From Pelagibius sp036570545 (GTDB taxonomy: Bacteria > Pseudomonadota > Alphaproteobacteria > Kiloniellales > Kiloniellaceae): a stretch of DNA of 7,836 nt. Both the position numbers and the translations under genes were made by a program. Positions 1-5,499 of this stretch are shown here, one piece after another. The notes beneath the pieces were generated by a model, which saw only the letters and a list, made by a program, of their open reading frames with translations, did no database searches and was not told the DNA's origin. Location of the stretch: NCBI GenBank assembly GCA_036570545.1, contig DATCXZ010000394.1:1-7836 (forward strand), written 5' to 3'. Every line of letters starts with the position of its first letter. Positions within the stretch are counted from its first letter, which is position 1.

Positions 1-158
1 AGGTAGGCATCGGTGCCGGTCAGCTTGGCGCGCATGGCGGCGCGGTCGATCGCCTTCTCGAAGCGCTCGCTGAGCTGCACCTTGGCGGTCTTGCGCCCGG
101 CCTTGGCGATCACCTGGGCCGGGATGTCGCGCCAGTAGACGACGATTACCTGGGCCAC
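1..158 (-). CDS. 'Virulence factor' family small protein (5' part; runs off left edge)
   Basis: The first 52 codons are visible, starting MAQVIVVYWRDIPAQVIAKA and continuing through SERFEKAIDRAAMRAKLTGTD. The VYWRDIPAQVI stretch and the spacing to the AIDRAAMRA helix match my recollection of the short family usually annotated 'virulence factor' (PF13769). That name has little functional support: members commonly sit beside corrinoid methyltransferase and methylene-THF reductase genes in alphaproteobacteria. The GTG at 158 is chosen because GGAAAGG lies just upstream on the minus strand and the family motif begins immediately after it. The start overlaps the end of the DUF1638 gene by 13 bp, so the two are probably translationally coupled. 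No signal peptide or membrane segment is visible. The role is unknown; a small accessory protein of corrinoid-dependent C1 metabolism is an inference from neighbours. The 3' end lies outside the window. Confidence 0.8.
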   Translation of the reverse strand, partial: MAQVIVVYWRDIPAQVIAKAGRKTAKVQLSERFEKAIDRAAMRAKLTGTDAY

Positions 159-799
159 GCCGCTGCCTTTCCGGCGTGGCCGGCGATGAAGTCGCCGAGG
201 CCGCCGTAGCCGGTGAAATGCCGCTCGTAGGCGAGGCCGAGGCGCGCGGCGGCGGCGGCGGCGCCGGCGTCGAGCGCGGCATCCTCGGTCTGCGCCAGGT
301 AGACCAGCTTCTTGTAGTTGCCGAAGTAGAGCGACAGCAGGTCGGGATGGCGGTCAAGGCCGAGCCCCTGGATGATCAGCCGCTCGAAGTGGCGCACCAG
401 GTAGTCGGTCAGGTAGAAGGTGCCGACCTCCGCCTCGGCCAGCGCGTCGAAGGTCTCGGCGCCGGCGAAGAAGCTGTAGCAGTGCGGGCCGTCGATGCGC
501 TCGACGCCTTCCTCGGCCAGCACCTGGTCGAGCAGGCCGCCGGTGCCGCAGTCGCCGTAGAGCACGAAGATGCGGTCGAACTTGCCGCGCGCGTCGCGGA
601 TGCGCCCGCGCACGCCTTCGGGGATCTTCGCCGGGGTGTTGTGCCAGGACGCCGGCAGGCAGCTCACCGTCAGGTGCTGCCAGTCGTTCAGGCGGATCAG
701 CTCGACGATCTCGCGCGCCAGCGCGCCGCAGGCGATGAGCAGCGTGCGCTCGGCTGCGCCCGAAGGGCACGCACCGACGGCTTTCGCCAGCACCGCCAT
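146..799 (-). CDS. DUF1638 family protein of a corrinoid methyl-transfer cluster
   Basis: A 217-residue soluble protein recognised as DUF1638 from the order of its motifs: LLIACGALAREI (~20-31), SCLPASWHNTP (~46-56), FVLYGDCGTGG (~78-88) and GPHCYSFFAG (~104-113). Cys24, Cys47, His53, Cys84, His106 and Cys107 lie in these blocks and are candidate metal or cofactor ligands; that is inference from residue type and placement. No signal peptide or membrane helix is seen. The ATG at 799 is preceded on the minus strand by AGGAG (810-814) with a 10-nt spacer. The gene follows the corrinoid-protein gene after 31 nt and overlaps the next gene by 13 bp, which indicates one operon. DUF1638 members recur next to B12-binding proteins and MttB-like methyltransferases, so a part in corrinoid methyl transfer or corrinoid maintenance is likely. 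No biochemical function is known to me. Length is in the usual range and the gene looks intact. Confidence 0.85.
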   Translation of the reverse strand: MAVLAKAVGACPSGAAERTLLIACGALAREIVELIRLNDWQHLTVSCLPASWHNTPAKIPEGVRGRIRDARGKFDRIFVLYGDCGTGGLLDQVLAEEGVERIDGPHCYSFFAGAETFDALAEAEVGTFYLTDYLVRHFERLIIQGLGLDRHPDLLSLYFGNYKKLVYLAQTEDAALDAGAAAAAARLGLAYERHFTGYGGLGDFIAGHAGKAAAWPR

Positions 800-830
800 G
801 GCTTCGCTGCTCCTGCCGTTCGCCGGCGCC

Positions 831-1535
831 CTAGGCGGCGCCCTTCTGGTTGTGCCGACGCTTCATGAACTCCGTGGCGGTCTCCACCGCCACCGCCGCG
901 TCGCGGCAATAGGCGTCGGCGCCGACCGCTTCGGCGAAGGCCTCGTTCAGCGGCGCGCCGCCGACCAGCACCACGTAGTCGTCGCGGATGCCGCGCTCCT
1001 TCATGGTCTCGATCACCACCTTCATGTAGGGCATGGTGGTGGTGAGCAGGGCCGACATGCCCAGGATGTCGGGCTTGTGCTCCTCGAGGGCGTCCAGATA
1101 CTTCTCGACCGCGTTGTTGATGCCGAGGTCGATGACTTCGAAGCCGGCGCCTTCCATCATCATCGAGACGAGGTTCTTGCCGATGTCGTGGATGTCGCCC
1201 TTCACGGTGCCGATCACCATGGTGCCGAGCTTCGGCGCCCCGGTCTCCGCCAGCAGCGGGCGCAGGATGTACATGCCGCCCTTCATGGCGTTGGCGGCCA
1301 GCAGCACCTCGGGCACGAAGAGGATGCCGTCGCGGAAGTCGATGCCGACGATGCGCATGCCCTCGACCAGCGCCTCGGTGAGCACCCTGTAGGGCGTCCA
1401 GCCGCGATCGAGCAGGATGTGGACGCCTTCCTCGATCTCTTCCTTGAGGCCGTCGTAAAGGTCGTCGTGCATCTGCTTGACGAGTTCGTCGTCGTCAAGG
1501 CTGTTGAGATCGAGATCGTCGTCTTCCGCCATCAT
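831..1535 (-). CDS. B12-binding corrinoid protein (MtbC/MttC-like methyl carrier)
   Basis: A cytoplasmic cobalamin-binding methyl carrier of about 234 residues. After an acidic N-terminus (~4-17) comes the helical cap domain (~20-100), with VPEVLLAANAMKGGM at ~74-88. The Rossmann-like B12 domain follows, with the signature GDIHDIGKNL (113-122), where His116 is the expected lower axial cobalt ligand. The remaining cobamide-loop motifs are SALLTT (from 161) and VGGAP (191-195). This is the MtbC/MttC/MtaC architecture: a methyltransferase moves a methyl group from its substrate to Co(I), and a second enzyme passes it to tetrahydrofolate or another acceptor. Substrate cannot be read from this subunit; methylated amines or quaternary ammonium compounds are typical. 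Two adjacent ATGs (1535, 1532) follow GAGGA; the second has the better spacing, so the true start may be 1532. It is the first gene of the leftward operon, transcribed from the 1536-2308 spacer. No methyltransferase partner is in the window. Confidence 0.93.
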   Translation of the reverse strand: MMAEDDDLDLNSLDDDELVKQMHDDLYDGLKEEIEEGVHILLDRGWTPYRVLTEALVEGMRIVGIDFRDGILFVPEVLLAANAMKGGMYILRPLLAETGAPKLGTMVIGTVKGDIHDIGKNLVSMMMEGAGFEVIDLGINNAVEKYLDALEEHKPDILGMSALLTTTMPYMKVVIETMKERGIRDDYVVLVGGAPLNEAFAEAVGADAYCRDAAVAVETATEFMKRRHNQKGAA

Positions 1536-1849
1536 CTTTCCTCACGGCAAGAACGGCCCGGCCTTCTAAGCTGTTCCCCAATCGGTTTCTGGGTCGCCGG
1601 GCGGCAAGGGTCCCCGGTGATCATTTCTCTTGAGCGGGGCTCCGGCGGCTTCACCTGCGGCGACGGATCGTGTCTGAATCGCGACAAAGCCGAAAGCCCC
1701 TGAAACTCAAGCATTTGCGCCACACTTTCCGGTGTCGGCAGCGGTCCCGGAAGGGTCGTTTTCTGACTGCTTGCGACACCCCCGCCACGGCCACGCCCCC
1801 CAGCCTGCACCCGCAACGGTTCCGGTCCGGTTAACGCTCCGCCACTGTC

Positions 1850-1872
1850 GTTGCCGGGCTTGTCCCGGCAAC
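1850..1872. repeat. Perfect 9-bp inverted repeat (short GC-rich palindromic element)
   Basis: GTTGCCGGG (1850-1858) pairs exactly with CCCGGCAAC (1864-1872) around the loop CTTGT. No T-run follows, so it is not a classical intrinsic terminator. Its form resembles dispersed palindromic elements common between genes in alphaproteobacteria. It lies 29 nt before the longer inverted repeat, possibly as part of one composite element. Confidence 0.7.
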
Positions 1873-1900
1873 CCATTCCTCCGCCCGCTCCACTCAAGTC

Positions 1901-2018
1901 GTCATCCCGGCCAAGCGACCGCAGGGAGCGCGAGCCGGGACCCATGGTTAGGCCAGGCGCTTGGCGGCTCCTATGGACCCCGGCTCGCGCTCGCTGCCGC
2001 TCGCTTGGCCGGGGTGAC
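1901..2018. repeat. Long inverted repeat, ~48-bp arms, dispersed intergenic element
   Basis: The left arm (1901-1947, beginning GTCATCCCGGCCAAGCGA) matches the reverse complement of the right arm (1971-2018) at about 41 of 48 positions with one single-base gap. The differences include transitions that would still allow G-U pairs in RNA. The 23-nt centre contains a further near-palindrome (1952-1965, GCCAGGCGCTTGGC). The whole could fold as one long hairpin in RNA or a cruciform in DNA. It has no coding capacity and no terminal direct repeats that I can see. The form fits a dispersed intergenic palindromic repeat family, non-autonomous if mobile. A degenerate relative lies at 6723-6760. Confidence 0.85.
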
Positions 2019-2148
2019 AGAGTGGGGAAGGCGGCGAAAAGAAATGTGAATGCTGTAGAAGGCAGGCCGGGGGGCCAACTGACGTGGCCGGCTGCGCTGG
2101 TGTGTAGCCCCCTGGCCGCGCCGGCAATACACCTACTTACTTTGTGGG

Positions 2149-2179
2149 TTGAAGATTTCACCGTGGCTTCCGCTAAAAT
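2149..2179 (+). promoter_or_regulatory. Weak candidate promoter for korAB
   Basis: TTGAAG (2149-2154) and TAAAAT (2174-2179) could serve as -35 and -10 boxes, but the 19-nt spacer is longer than the preferred 17. They lie in the AT-richer part of the spacer, about 130 nt before the korA start. Support is sequence resemblance only. Confidence 0.25.
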
Positions 2180-2308
2180 CGGCCTGGCGCATTGGCAAGC
2201 CGTGGCGGGAGCGCCATAGTCGCGGGCAGAGACACGATTTCCCTGAATTGGTTCCTGCGGCGGGCCGAAGGCCGGTTTCGCCCAGCGTCAGCGAAAGGTG
2301 CTCGAGGT

Positions 2309-4177
2309 ATGGAAGGTTCGACCGCCCTCGCGTCCGACCCCTCCGGCCGTGAGGTGATCGAATCGGCCGTGGTCCGCTTTGCCGGAGACTCCGGCGACGG
2401 CATGCAGCTCACCGGCAGCCAGTTCACGCTGGCCACCGCGCTGGCGGGCAATGACCTGGCGACCTTCCCCGACTTCCCGGCGGAGATCCGCGCGCCGGTC
2501 GGCACCACCTTCGGGGTGTCCGCCTTCCAGATCAATTTCGGCGCCCGCGTCATCATGACCGCCGGCGACGAGCTCGACGTGCTGGTGGCGATGAACCCGG
2601 CGGCGCTGAAGGTGAACCTGGCCGACGTGAAGCCGCACGGCCTGCTGATCCTCGACTCCGGCGCCTTCAGCGCGCGCAACCTCGCCAAGGCCGGCTACGG
2701 CAGCGACCCGCGGACCGACGGCAGCCTCGAAGGCTGCCGCGTCATCGAGGTCGACATGTCGCAGATGACCCAGGACGCGCTGAAGGACGCCGGCCTGACC
2801 AAGAAGGAGGCTCTGCGCTGCAAGAACCTCTGGGCGCTGGGCCTCGTCTACTGGATGTTCGGACGCAGGCGGCAGGCGACGGTCGACTGGCTGAACGGCA
2901 AGTTCCGCGACCGTCCGGAGATCGCCGCCGCCAACATCGCGGCGCTGAACGCCGGCCATGCCTTCGGCGAGACCGCCGAGCTAGGCGCCGATGTCGCCGC
3001 CTACACCGTGCCGCCGGCCGAGATCGCGCCGGGCCTCTACCGCAACGTGACCGGCGCCGAGGCGCTGTCCTGGGGCCTGGTCGCCGGCGCCCAGGGCGCC
3101 GGGCTGAAGCTGGTGTTCTGCTCCTATCCGATCACGCCGGCCTCCTCGCTGCTGCACGCCCTGGCCGGCCTCAAGGACCACGGCGTGGTGACCTTCCAGG
3201 CCGAGGACGAGATCGCCGCGGTCTGCGCCGCCATCGGCGCCTCCTATGCCGGCGGCATCGGCGTCACCTCCAGCTCCGGACCCGGCGTCGCCCTGAAGAT
3301 GGAGGCGGTCGGCCTCGCCATCGCCGCCGAGCTGCCGCTGGTGGTGGTGAACTCGCAGCGCGCCGGCCCCTCGACCGGCATGCCGACCAAGACCGAGCAG
3401 TCCGACCTTCATCAGGCGGTGTTCGGGCGCAATGGCGACAGCCCGGTGGTGGTGCTGGCGGCGCGCTCGCCGGCCGACTGCTTCGAGGTCGCCATCGAGG
3501 CGGTGCGCATCGCCACGAAGTTCATGACGCCGGTGATCCTGCTCAGCGACGGCTACATCGCCAACGCCGCCGAGCCCTGGCTGCTGCCGGATGTCGACAG
3601 CCTGCCGCGCTTCCCGGTCCGCTTCGAGACCGATCCGGAAGGCTTCCAGCCGTTCAAGCGCGACCCGGCGACGCTGGCGCGCGCCTGGGCGGTGCCGGGC
3701 ACGGCGGGGCTCGAGCACCGCATCGGCGGCATCGAGAAGGCGAGCGACAGCGGCAACATCTCCTACGATCCGGCCAACCACCAGAAGATGACCGAGCTGC
3801 GCCGCGACAAGGTGCTGGGCGTTGCCAGGGACGTGCCGCCGCAGGGCTTCGAGGCCGGCGGGGCGGGCGACCGCCTGGCGGTGGTCGGCTGGGGCTCGAC
3901 CTACGGGCCGATCAGCCGCGCCGTCGACAATCTGCGCAAGCAGGGCCAGGCGGTGGCCCACCTGCACCTGCGCCACATCTGGCCGCTGCCGGCGAACCTC
4001 GGCGCGCTGCTGGCCGGCTTCGAGAAGATCCTGGTGCCGGAGATGAACGGCGGGCAGCTCGTCACCCTGCTGCGCAGCGAGTACCTGGTGCCGGCCGAGA
4101 GCCTCGGCAAGGTCACCGGCAAGCCGTTCAAGATTGCCGAGATCGAGGCGGCGGCGCGCGCCCGCCTGGAGGCTTGA
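2309..4177 (+). CDS. korA: 2-oxoacid (2-oxoglutarate):ferredoxin oxidoreductase, gamma-alpha fused subunit
   Basis: Large subunit of the enzyme that oxidatively decarboxylates a 2-oxoacid with CoA, giving acyl-CoA, CO2 and two reduced ferredoxins; cytoplasmic, working with KorB. It has 622 residues, normal for the fused form. The gamma domain (~17-215) opens with VVRFAGDSGDGMQLTGSQ and includes the FPAEIRAPVGTTFGVS region. The alpha (PYR-like) domain (~235-430) carries YPITPASSLLHAL (Tyr273-Thr276, the substrate-contacting YPITP motif), QAEDEIAA (~297-304) and SSSGPGVALKMEA. A transketolase-C-like domain (~525-610) contains VVGWGSTYGPI and ends near VPEMNGGQL. Substrate choice is assigned from family resemblance; 2-oxoglutarate is likeliest. 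The ATG at 2309 is chosen over an in-frame TTG at 2192 because the gamma domain begins shortly after it; AAAGG lies upstream. The stop is one base before korB, so the pair is co-translated. It diverges from the corrinoid operon. Confidence 0.93.
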   Translation: MEGSTALASDPSGREVIESAVVRFAGDSGDGMQLTGSQFTLATALAGNDLATFPDFPAEIRAPVGTTFGVSAFQINFGARVIMTAGDELDVLVAMNPAALKVNLADVKPHGLLILDSGAFSARNLAKAGYGSDPRTDGSLEGCRVIEVDMSQMTQDALKDAGLTKKEALRCKNLWALGLVYWMFGRRRQATVDWLNGKFRDRPEIAAANIAALNAGHAFGETAELGADVAAYTVPPAEIAPGLYRNVTGAEALSWGLVAGAQGAGLKLVFCSYPITPASSLLHALAGLKDHGVVTFQAEDEIAAVCAAIGASYAGGIGVTSSSGPGVALKMEAVGLAIAAELPLVVVNSQRAGPSTGMPTKTEQSDLHQAVFGRNGDSPVVVLAARSPADCFEVAIEAVRIATKFMTPVILLSDGYIANAAEPWLLPDVDSLPRFPVRFETDPEGFQPFKRDPATLARAWAVPGTAGLEHRIGGIEKASDSGNISYDPANHQKMTELRRDKVLGVARDVPPQGFEAGGAGDRLAVVGWGSTYGPISRAVDNLRKQGQAVAHLHLRHIWPLPANLGALLAGFEKILVPEMNGGQLVTLLRSEYLVPAESLGKVTGKPFKIAEIEAAARARLEA

Positions 4178-4178
4178 G

Positions 4179-5216
4179 ATGAACGCCACCGTGAAGGCCG
4201 CTAAAGACTACGCCTCCGACCAGGAGGTGCGCTGGTGCCCCGGCTGCGGCGACTACGCGATCCTGAAGGCGGTGCAGAAGACCCTGGCCGAGCTCGGCGC
4301 CGACACCGCGAAGACGGTGTTCATCTCCGGCATCGGCTGCGCCGCGCGCTTTCCCTACTACCTGTCGACCTACGGCTTTCACACCATCCACGGCCGCGCG
4401 CCGGCTTTCGCGACCGGCGTGAAGCTGACCAACCCGGCGCTCGACGTCTGGGTGGTGTCGGGCGACGGCGACGCGCTGTCGATCGGCGGCAATCACCTGC
4501 TGCACGTCCTGCGCCGCAACGTCGACCTGCAGCTCCTGCTGTTCAACAACGAGATCTACGGCCTCACCAAGGGCCAGTACTCGCCGACGTCGCGCGTCGG
4601 CACCCGCTCGCCCTCGACGCCGGGCGGCTCGCTCGACACGCCGCTCTCCGCCGGCAGCCTCGCGCTGGGCGCCGGCGCGCGCTTCTTCGCGCGCGCGGTC
4701 GACACCCAGCAGAAGCACCTGCCGGAAGTGCTGAAGCGCGCGCGTGAGCATCGCGGCACCTCGCTGGTCGAGATCTTCCAGAACTGCATCGTGTACAACG
4801 ACGGCATCTTCGAGGGCTTCACCGGGCGCAGCGTCGCCGCCGACCGCCAGGTCGTGCTGGAGCACGGCAAGCCGATGCTCTTCGGCAGGGACGGCACCAG
4901 GGGCCTGCGCCTGGCCCCCCGAACCGCTAAGGGCGGCAAGATCGCGCTGGAAGCCGTCACCCTGGGCGAGGGCGGCATTACCGAGGGCGACATCCTCGTG
5001 CACGACGAGACCGACCGCGCCCTGGCCGGCCTGCTGGCGGCCCTGCAGCCGCCGCAGATGCCGGTGGCTCTCGGCGTGCTCTATTGTGATCCGGATTGCG
5101 ATCCGGCGCCGAGCTACGAGCGCCGCGTGGCGGACGAGGTGGCTGCGGCCGCCGGGGCGCGGCCGGCAAGCCTCGCCGAGCTGCTGCACAAGGGCCATAC
5201 CTGGACGGTCTCCTGA
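4179..5216 (+). CDS. korB: 2-oxoacid (2-oxoglutarate):ferredoxin oxidoreductase, beta subunit
   Basis: The 345-residue TPP- and iron-sulfur-binding partner of KorA. Cys20 and Cys23 (WCPGCGDY), Cys54 (GIGCAARFPYY) and Cys203 (QNCIVYNDG) reproduce the spacing of the four [4Fe-4S] ligands known in two-subunit archaeal enzymes. The TPP/Mg site is SGDGDALSIGGNH (94-106) followed by FNNEIYGLTKGQYSPTS (122-138), where the Asn/Ile-Tyr-Gly-Leu-Thr block is diagnostic. All cofactor residues are present, so the enzyme should be active. There is no extra ferredoxin domain, so electrons must leave to a separate ferredoxin not encoded in this window. The ATG at 4179 follows the korA stop (TGA, one G, ATG), with GGAGG inside the last korA codons. 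The C-terminal ~90 residues are alanine-rich and less conserved in style. A hairpin at 5288-5311 could end the transcript, although it lacks a T-run. Confidence 0.94.
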   Translation: MNATVKAAKDYASDQEVRWCPGCGDYAILKAVQKTLAELGADTAKTVFISGIGCAARFPYYLSTYGFHTIHGRAPAFATGVKLTNPALDVWVVSGDGDALSIGGNHLLHVLRRNVDLQLLLFNNEIYGLTKGQYSPTSRVGTRSPSTPGGSLDTPLSAGSLALGAGARFFARAVDTQQKHLPEVLKRAREHRGTSLVEIFQNCIVYNDGIFEGFTGRSVAADRQVVLEHGKPMLFGRDGTRGLRLAPRTAKGGKIALEAVTLGEGGITEGDILVHDETDRALAGLLAALQPPQMPVALGVLYCDPDCDPAPSYERRVADEVAAAAGARPASLAELLHKGHTWTVS

Positions 5217-5244
5217 CCTTCCTGCCGCTTTCGCGCAGATCCGC

Positions 5245-5280
5245 GCCAACAACTCTCCCAACAATTCTCCCAACAACTCA
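5245..5280. repeat. Three tandem copies of a 12-bp unit
   Basis: Units at 5245-5256, 5257-5268 and 5269-5280 share the core CCAACAAYTCT and differ at one to three positions. They start 29 nt after the korB stop and are much poorer in GC than the flanking genes. The 12-bp period keeps reading frame, but no supported gene crosses it. This is probably replication slippage; a binding-site array cannot be excluded. Confidence 0.75.
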
Positions 5281-5287
5281 TAGCGTC

Positions 5288-5311
5288 ACCCTCGGCCCCC
5301 GAGCCGAGGGT
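5288..5311. repeat. 8-bp inverted repeat, possible korAB transcript end or palindromic element
   Basis: ACCCTCGG (5288-5295) pairs perfectly with CCGAGGGT (5304-5311) around an 8-nt loop. A competing 5-bp stem, CTCGG/CCGAG (5291-5295/5299-5303), overlaps it. No T-run follows, so intrinsic termination is doubtful. The preceding GTC and following CCA resemble flanks of short dispersed alphaproteobacterial palindromes, like the element at 1850-1872. Confidence 0.55.
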
Positions 5312-5396
5312 CCAGAGCAGCCGCTCGAACGCTCGCCCAATACATTCATAGGTAGAAGAACTAAAATCTTGCATCTGGACGTTGAATCGCGACATC

Positions 5397-5450
5397 CTTC
5401 CCACAGGCAGTGAGCTGCCCAAGCTTCCCATAGGTAGTGAACTGCCCAAG
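5397..5450. repeat. 27-bp tandem duplication with palindromic core, upstream of the kinase gene
   Basis: Copies at 5397-5423 and 5424-5450 match at 24 of 27 positions and abut without spacer. Each carries a dyad: GGCAG-TGAG-CTGCC at 5406-5419 (perfect) and GGTAG-TGAA-CTGCC at 5433-5446 (one wobble). CATAGGTAG from the second copy (5429-5437) also occurs at 5347-5355. The position 50-103 nt before the kinase ATG suits an operator, but no regulator can be named. Confidence 0.7.
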
Positions 5451-5499
5451 CCACCCACGCCCGGCGCAGCCCGCCGCGGGGAGGAGGCCAGCCGGCGCC

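Larger units (their letters stand above)
1536..2308. other. 773-nt divergent intergenic region between corrinoid operon and korAB
   Basis: I see no convincing gene here. Open frames exist on both strands but have no recognisable protein, and they run through the inverted repeats. The region must hold the promoters and 5' leaders of both divergent operons. Contents: an imperfect 8-bp stem at 1594-1601/1613-1620 (one wobble) in the leader of the corrinoid operon, a TGTC-N8-GACA element at 1671-1686, a perfect 9-bp hairpin at 1850-1872, a ~118-nt long inverted repeat at 1901-2018, and a weak promoter-like sequence at 2149-2179. The 2120-2180 part is less GC-rich than its surroundings, as expected near a promoter. 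Confidence 0.8.

Noticed and set aside
176..1703. Plus-strand open frames opposite the DUF1638 and corrinoid-protein genes
   Set aside because: They show compositional bias only. The minus-strand proteins here have clear family motifs and ribosome-binding sites.
1780..1860. Possible cobalamin riboswitch, suggested by CCGCAACGG (1811-1819) and GCCACTGT (1841-1848) near a B12-related operon
   Set aside because: The core with GAANCCGGTG and AATCCGG is absent, the order and folding do not match the consensus, and the motifs are on the strand that leads to korA rather than the corrinoid operon. They also border a dispersed hairpin.
1532..2161. Minus-strand open frame of 209 codons in the divergent spacer
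   Set aside because: It runs through both inverted repeats, overlaps the corrinoid gene's start region and resembles no protein family.
2192..2308. In-frame TTG start 39 codons before the chosen korA start
   Set aside because: The extra residues precede the usual start of the gamma domain, and a rare start codon without clear Shine-Dalgarno support is less likely than the ATG at 2309.
5114..5395. Small minus-strand frame starting MSRFNVQMQD after a GGGAAGG sequence
   Set aside because: It reads through the 12-bp triplicate (as CWEN/CWES/CWRG), overlaps the end of korB antisense, and matches no family I recognise. Transcript or conservation evidence would be needed.
5397..5450. CRISPR-like direct repeats
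   Set aside because: There are only two copies, directly abutting with no spacer, and no cas gene is nearby.
5437..5499. GTG start at 5437 adding 21 residues to the kinase
   Set aside because: It lies inside the 27-bp repeat, has no clear ribosome-binding site, and the added residues are Pro/Ala-rich. The ATG at 5500 follows GAGGAGG.
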